A stretch of DNA of 64,000 nucleotides. It comes from Achromobacter kerstersii (GTDB lineage Bacteria; Pseudomonadota; Gammaproteobacteria; Burkholderiales; Burkholderiaceae_B). Below the pieces are notes generated by a model, which worked only from the letters and a program-made list of their open reading frames with translations, was not told where the DNA came from and did no database searches. The position numbers were made by a program, and so were the translations under genes. Below are positions 60,719-64,000 of the stretch, piece by piece (within the stretch, counting starts at the first letter, position 1; each line of letters begins with the position of its first letter). The stretch is taken from NCBI RefSeq assembly GCF_902859595.1, contig NZ_CADIJQ010000009.1, forward strand, positions 186,001 to 250,000. Reading direction: 5' to 3'.

Positions 60719-61375
60719 ATGCTGCAATTTCAAAAGACAGCGATCAGCGCCGAAGACGAGGCGTATCTGCATCTGCAACGCGAAATCCGGCTGGGCAACT
60801 ATGCCCCGGGCCAGCGCCTGGTGCCGGATGTTGTCGCCACCGAGATCGGTACCAGCCGCATGCCCGTGCGCGCGGCGTTGCGCCGGTTGGCATCGGAAGG
60901 GCTGGTGGAAATTCGCGCGAACCGCAGTGCGGTCGTGCGCGGCTTGAATCAGCAGGAGATGCTGGAAGTGTTCGAGATGCGCTCGGTGCTGGAAGGGCTG
61001 GCCATGCGCAACGCCGTCCTGCACATGAACGCCGAGCACATCCGCCGCCTGTCGAACATGCTTGAGCAACTGGACCAGGGCTCGGGCGAGGATCTCGACT
61101 GGACCACCGCGCACCGCGAGTTTCACGAATACCTGTGCAGCTTCTGTCAGCAGCCGCGCTTGCTGGGCCAGCTCTCGGAACTGCATTCCGTGGTGGAACC
61201 CTATATGCGCTTGTGGGCCGCCCAACCGGGCCGCGTGCTGCGCGTGCGCGAATCGCACCAGGAACTGATCGACGCGTTAAAGACCCGCGACCCCGCGCGC
61301 TGCGAGGCCGCCATGCGCCAGCATGTGCTCAATACCGTGCCCGCCTTGCAAGCATTTCTGGAACAGGCGGGCTGA
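60719..61375 (+). CDS. GntR-family regulator (FCD domain)
   Basis: This 218-residue regulator has a GntR winged helix at residues about 15-75 (AYLHLQREIRLGNYAPGQRL, ATEIGTSRMPVRAALRRLAS) and a helical FCD effector domain. The FCD metal-binding histidines are in TAHREFHEYLC and later SHQELIDAL and MRQHVLN. It faces the Bug and gamma-glutamyltransferase genes and most likely regulates them. Confidence 0.9.
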   Translation: MLQFQKTAISAEDEAYLHLQREIRLGNYAPGQRLVPDVVATEIGTSRMPVRAALRRLASEGLVEIRANRSAVVRGLNQQEMLEVFEMRSVLEGLAMRNAVLHMNAEHIRRLSNMLEQLDQGSGEDLDWTTAHREFHEYLCSFCQQPRLLGQLSELHSVVEPYMRLWAAQPGRVLRVRESHQELIDALKTRDPARCEAAMRQHVLNTVPALQAFLEQAG

Positions 61376-61429
61376 TTTCGCCGACGTCGGCTTTGACGTG
61401 GGCCGACTTCGATTCAGGCCGACTTCAAT

Positions 61430-62332
61430 TCAGGCCGAGCCGCCCACCGCTTGCTTACCCTTCGCCGCGACGGGTTTCTTTCTGCCGAACTTGATTTCGC
61501 TGGCCAGCACGCCGGCCACAATCAGCGCCGCGCCCGCCAGGGCCAGCGCCGGCAAACGGTCACCCGCCAAGCGCCCGACGATGCCGCCCCATACCGGTTC
61601 GCCCGCATAAATGACGGTGGCGCGTGTCGGAGACACCGACTTCTGCGCCCAGTTCATGGTCAGCTGGATGATGGCGCTGGCCAGGCCCAGCCCAATCGCG
61701 GCGCCCGCCCACAGCCAGGAAAACGCCGGGATCGATTCGCCCATCACCGGCATCAGCGCAAACGACACCAGCCCGGCAGTCAGCAACTGCACGAAGGTCA
61801 CGCGGCGGCTGTCGACACGCTTGGCGAACAGACCGATCAAAATGATTTCCGCGGCAATGGCGACGGCGCCGGCCAGCGTGGCGACTTCACCGGGGCTGAA
61901 ACTCAGCGAACCCGCCTCGGGGCCCGCCAACAGGATCAGTCCGGAGAAGGCCAGCGCCACGCCGATCCAGCTCATCAGCCCAGGCGGACGCTTCAGCACC
62001 GCCCATTGCAACAGCGGCACAATCGGCACATACAGCGCGGTGATGAAGGCGGACTGGCTGCTGGTGATGGTGCGCAGGCCTTCGGTCTGCAGAAAGTAGC
62101 CCAGGAACAGCGCGCAGCCGATGGCGATGCCTGCGCCGACTTCCAGACGGGTGATCCCCGCCATGTGTTTTCTGAACAGCAACAGCGCCATCAAACCCGC
62201 AATGGTGAAGCGCAACCCCACGAAGAACAGCGGTCCGCTGTGCTGCATGGCGATATGAATGATGAGGAACGTGCTTCCCCACAGCATGGTGACCAGCACC
62301 AGGGCAATTTCCTGGCGGGAAAGGGCGAACAT
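61430..62332 (-). CDS. DMT-superfamily transporter (EamA)
   Basis: This 300-residue inner-membrane protein has ten hydrophobic segments in two EamA repeats: first IALVLVTMLWGSTFLIIHIAM, with FFVGLRFTIAGLMALLLF; second EIILIGLFAKRV with LYAGEPVWGGIVGRLAGD-like IYAGEPVWGGIVGRL. It probably exports a metabolite or amino acid. The frame is open to 62419; ATG 62332 gives the family start, and a GTG seven codons earlier is possible. It is convergent with the GntR gene. Confidence 0.88.
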   Translation of the reverse strand: MFALSRQEIALVLVTMLWGSTFLIIHIAMQHSGPLFFVGLRFTIAGLMALLLFRKHMAGITRLEVGAGIAIGCALFLGYFLQTEGLRTITSSQSAFITALYVPIVPLLQWAVLKRPPGLMSWIGVALAFSGLILLAGPEAGSLSFSPGEVATLAGAVAIAAEIILIGLFAKRVDSRRVTFVQLLTAGLVSFALMPVMGESIPAFSWLWAGAAIGLGLASAIIQLTMNWAQKSVSPTRATVIYAGEPVWGGIVGRLAGDRLPALALAGAALIVAGVLASEIKFGRKKPVAAKGKQAVGGSA

Positions 62333-62353
62333 CGACGTCTTGGGGTTCACGAT

Positions 62354-63029
62354 TGAATTCAGCAGCTGCGCAGTTGTGGATCTGGACCGTGGCGCCGGGC
62401 GAACAATAGGTGGCCGCACCGATCCTGATGGGTGGCACGAAATGGCCTACGGCATCGGCGGCATATTACGCCTGGAATGGTCGAGCGTCGCTCACACGGG
62501 TGGGGCACGGATGACTTCGCGATCTACAGCAGTGCCCAGCCGTATGCCTGCTTCAATGACGGCGAGACGCGCCTGCGCTTCATGCGCAACGTGCTGTGCT
62601 TCGTGCGCAACGTGCTGCGCTTCGTGCGCAACGTGCTGTGCTTCGCGCGCAACGTGCTGCGCTTCGTGCGCAACGTGCTGCGCTTCGTGCGCAACGTGCT
62701 GCGCCGAAGGGGCCGGCGCGGCGGCCTGCGTGAGTGCCCGGCCCGGCGGCCTGCGAGATCCCTCGGCGCACGGGCCTGCGAGATCGCCTGGCGCGCCGGC
62801 TTGGGAGATTGCCCGGAGATCGGACAGTTTTTAATTTCTGGCGGGCGCAAGCTTTATAGCCAGGAGTAATATGACGCGTCCGGACGGCCGATGGCCGCTG
62901 GCAAGAACACGCCGATCCACGCCTCGCCCTTCCCACCCGTGTCGATAGCGGAGCCTCTCCGCGCCTTCCCTGCGGTGTCTGTAAGCCTTGGCGCGCAAGC
63001 GGCCATAAGAAGACATCGAGGAGAAGGAC
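62354..63029. other. 676-base gene-free interval with a tandem array
   Basis: No convincing gene lies between the DMT transporter and the MFS gene. The frame 62432-62869 is open on the plus strand for 145 codons, but it consists largely of the 21-bp array and low-complexity sequence, and has no ribosome-binding site. The last part before 63030 presumably holds the MFS promoter. I found no terminator or RNA gene. Confidence 0.55.
62578..62703. repeat. Six tandem 21-bp units
   Basis: Six exact-length copies of CTTCGTGCGCAACGTGCTGYG fill 62578-62703, varying at only a few positions (copy 1 has CTTCATG; copy 4 has CTTCGCG). In one plus frame each unit would encode FVRNVLR or FVRNVLC, so the array stays open in phase, though no gene is supported. 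There are no spacers, so it is not a CRISPR array. Confidence 0.93.
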
Positions 63030-64000
63030 TTGGACAAGCAAGAGTCGGGCGGCTGGTATTTCGGCTGGAACATCGTCGGCGCCGCCGCGGTACTCACCCT
63101 GTTGACGGTTGGCCTGCGCATGGGCATCGGGCCGTTTTTCCTGCCCATGGCGGACGGGCTGGGATTTTCGCGCAGCCTGCTGTCGGGCATCGTCGCGGTG
63201 GGCATGCTGTGCTACGGCCTGGCCATGCCGCTGGCGGGGTACCTGGTCAGCACGCGCGGCACGCGCTTCGTGCTGCTGACCGGCACTGCCATCGTCGTGG
63301 CGTCTTCGCTATGGACAGTATTCGCGCGCGGCCCCATTGAATTCTTGCTGTCGTTCGGCGTGGCGCTATCAGTCGGCCTGGCCTTCACCAGCCCCGTTGC
63401 GCTGACCCCGGTGATCAGCCGCTGGTTCACGCGCCAGCGCGGCATGGCGCTGTTCTTTTTGTCCACGGGTTCAATGGCGGGCATCGCGCTGATGACGCCG
63501 ACCCTGACGTTCGCCATCGCCGCAGTGGGCTGGAAGGAAACGCTGCTGGCCTTCTCGGTGTTGTTCGCCTTGCTGACGGTGCCCGTCGCGCTCTTCGTGA
63601 TGCGCGACACCGCACCCGAGCACACCGACCTGCTGCCGCACCAGATCATCGAAGGCAAGTCCGCCGCCAAGCCCGCAGCAAAGGGGCCCGCGCCCAACGT
63701 GCGCAATGCCTTGCGCACGCTGCCTTTCTGGCAGGTGGCGCTGGGTCTTTTCGCCTGTGGCTACAGCATGAACCTGCTGGGCACACACGGCATGCCGATG
63801 CTGATGGACCACGGCTTTGACGCCACGACGAGCTCGCTGGGTATCGGCTTGATTGGCTTGGTCGCCATCTTCAGCACGCTGGTGCTGGGGCGCATGTCGG
63901 ACCAGGTCGAACGGCGCAACATCCTGGCCGCCATCTATCTGGTGCGTGGCCTGGGATTCTTCGCGCTGGTCATGGTGGGCGCGCATTGGGAGCTCTACGC
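63030..64000 (+). CDS. MFS transporter, 5' part (runs off the window)
   Basis: The gene starts at a TTG with GAGGAG seven bases upstream and remains open to the last base, giving 323 codons. The N-terminal half has six hydrophobic segments beginning GWYFGWNIVGAAAVLTLL. The segment RWFTRQRGMALFFLSTGSM is the MFS loop and helix pattern of monocarboxylate/oxalate-type carriers, and a second half begins at FWQVALGLFACGYSMN. It would import or export an organic acid. The end and any partner genes lie beyond the window. Confidence 0.88.
   Translation, partial: MDKQESGGWYFGWNIVGAAAVLTLLTVGLRMGIGPFFLPMADGLGFSRSLLSGIVAVGMLCYGLAMPLAGYLVSTRGTRFVLLTGTAIVVASSLWTVFARGPIEFLLSFGVALSVGLAFTSPVALTPVISRWFTRQRGMALFFLSTGSMAGIALMTPTLTFAIAAVGWKETLLAFSVLFALLTVPVALFVMRDTAPEHTDLLPHQIIEGKSAAKPAAKGPAPNVRNALRTLPFWQVALGLFACGYSMNLLGTHGMPMLMDHGFDATTSSLGIGLIGLVAIFSTLVLGRMSDQVERRNILAAIYLVRGLGFFALVMVGAHWELY

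Noticed and set aside
62578..62703. CRISPR array
   Set aside because: The 21-bp units are directly adjacent with no spacers and there are no cas genes nearby.

Overview
The window is high-GC bacterial chromosome. Its gene content (tripartite TRAP and Bug-family transport, protocatechuate cleavage, FecIR-type iron signalling, filamentous-hemagglutinin-like adhesin, chaperone-usher fimbriae) fits a betaproteobacterium of the Alcaligenaceae, most like Achromobacter or Bordetella. This assignment is by gene style only; no rRNA or marker gene is present.

Layout. 0-5 kb: a polar amino acid ABC importer, an FAD amine/amino-acid oxidase and an XRE-cupin regulator, forming an uptake and oxidation unit. 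5.1-7.3 kb: tRNA-Arg(UCU) followed by a lower-GC stretch with small secreted proteins and phage-repressor debris, a probable decayed island. 7.3-11.5 kb: Fur-box-preceded fecI-fecR-TonB receptor signalling operon. 11.5-13.0 kb: a lower-GC patch with an SRPBCC protein and a HigBA-like toxin-antitoxin pair. 13.1-21.7 kb: a protocatechuate/dehydroquinate-type catabolic block (dctP-aroQ-dctQ-dctM-pcaH-pcaG), then a mirror-image duplication of an IclR regulator divergent from a TRAP binding protein. 21.8-25.6 kb: HicAB, small unknown proteins, a lipoprotein, an amidohydrolase and an orphan antitoxin-like XRE protein. 26.2-28.3 kb: two glycosyltransferases. 28.4-34.1 kb: a molybdenum hydroxylase set (mocA-like, xdhC/paoD-like, paoABC-like). 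34.4-44.8 kb: MocR and LysR regulators, an SDR, a DapA-family lyase, an Ldh2-family reductase, an amino acid ABC importer and a fused aconitase X; together these suggest cis-3-hydroxyproline-type imino-acid catabolism. 45.1-51.2 kb: a complete chaperone-usher fimbrial operon. 51.3-57.9 kb: a two-partner secretion adhesin/transporter pair beside an Hpt protein and an RcsB-like response regulator. 57.9-64 kb: gamma-glutamyltransferase, Bug binding protein, GntR regulator, DMT exporter and the 5' part of an MFS transporter that runs off the window.

Recurrent themes: regulators divergent from the operon they probably control, with visible palindromes in two cases; three toxin-antitoxin-type loci within lower-GC patches; and four unrelated short tandem-repeat arrays (8, 10, 24 and 21 bp units) in or at the edge of intergenic spaces. 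All functions are inferred from reading motifs and context; no database search was run.
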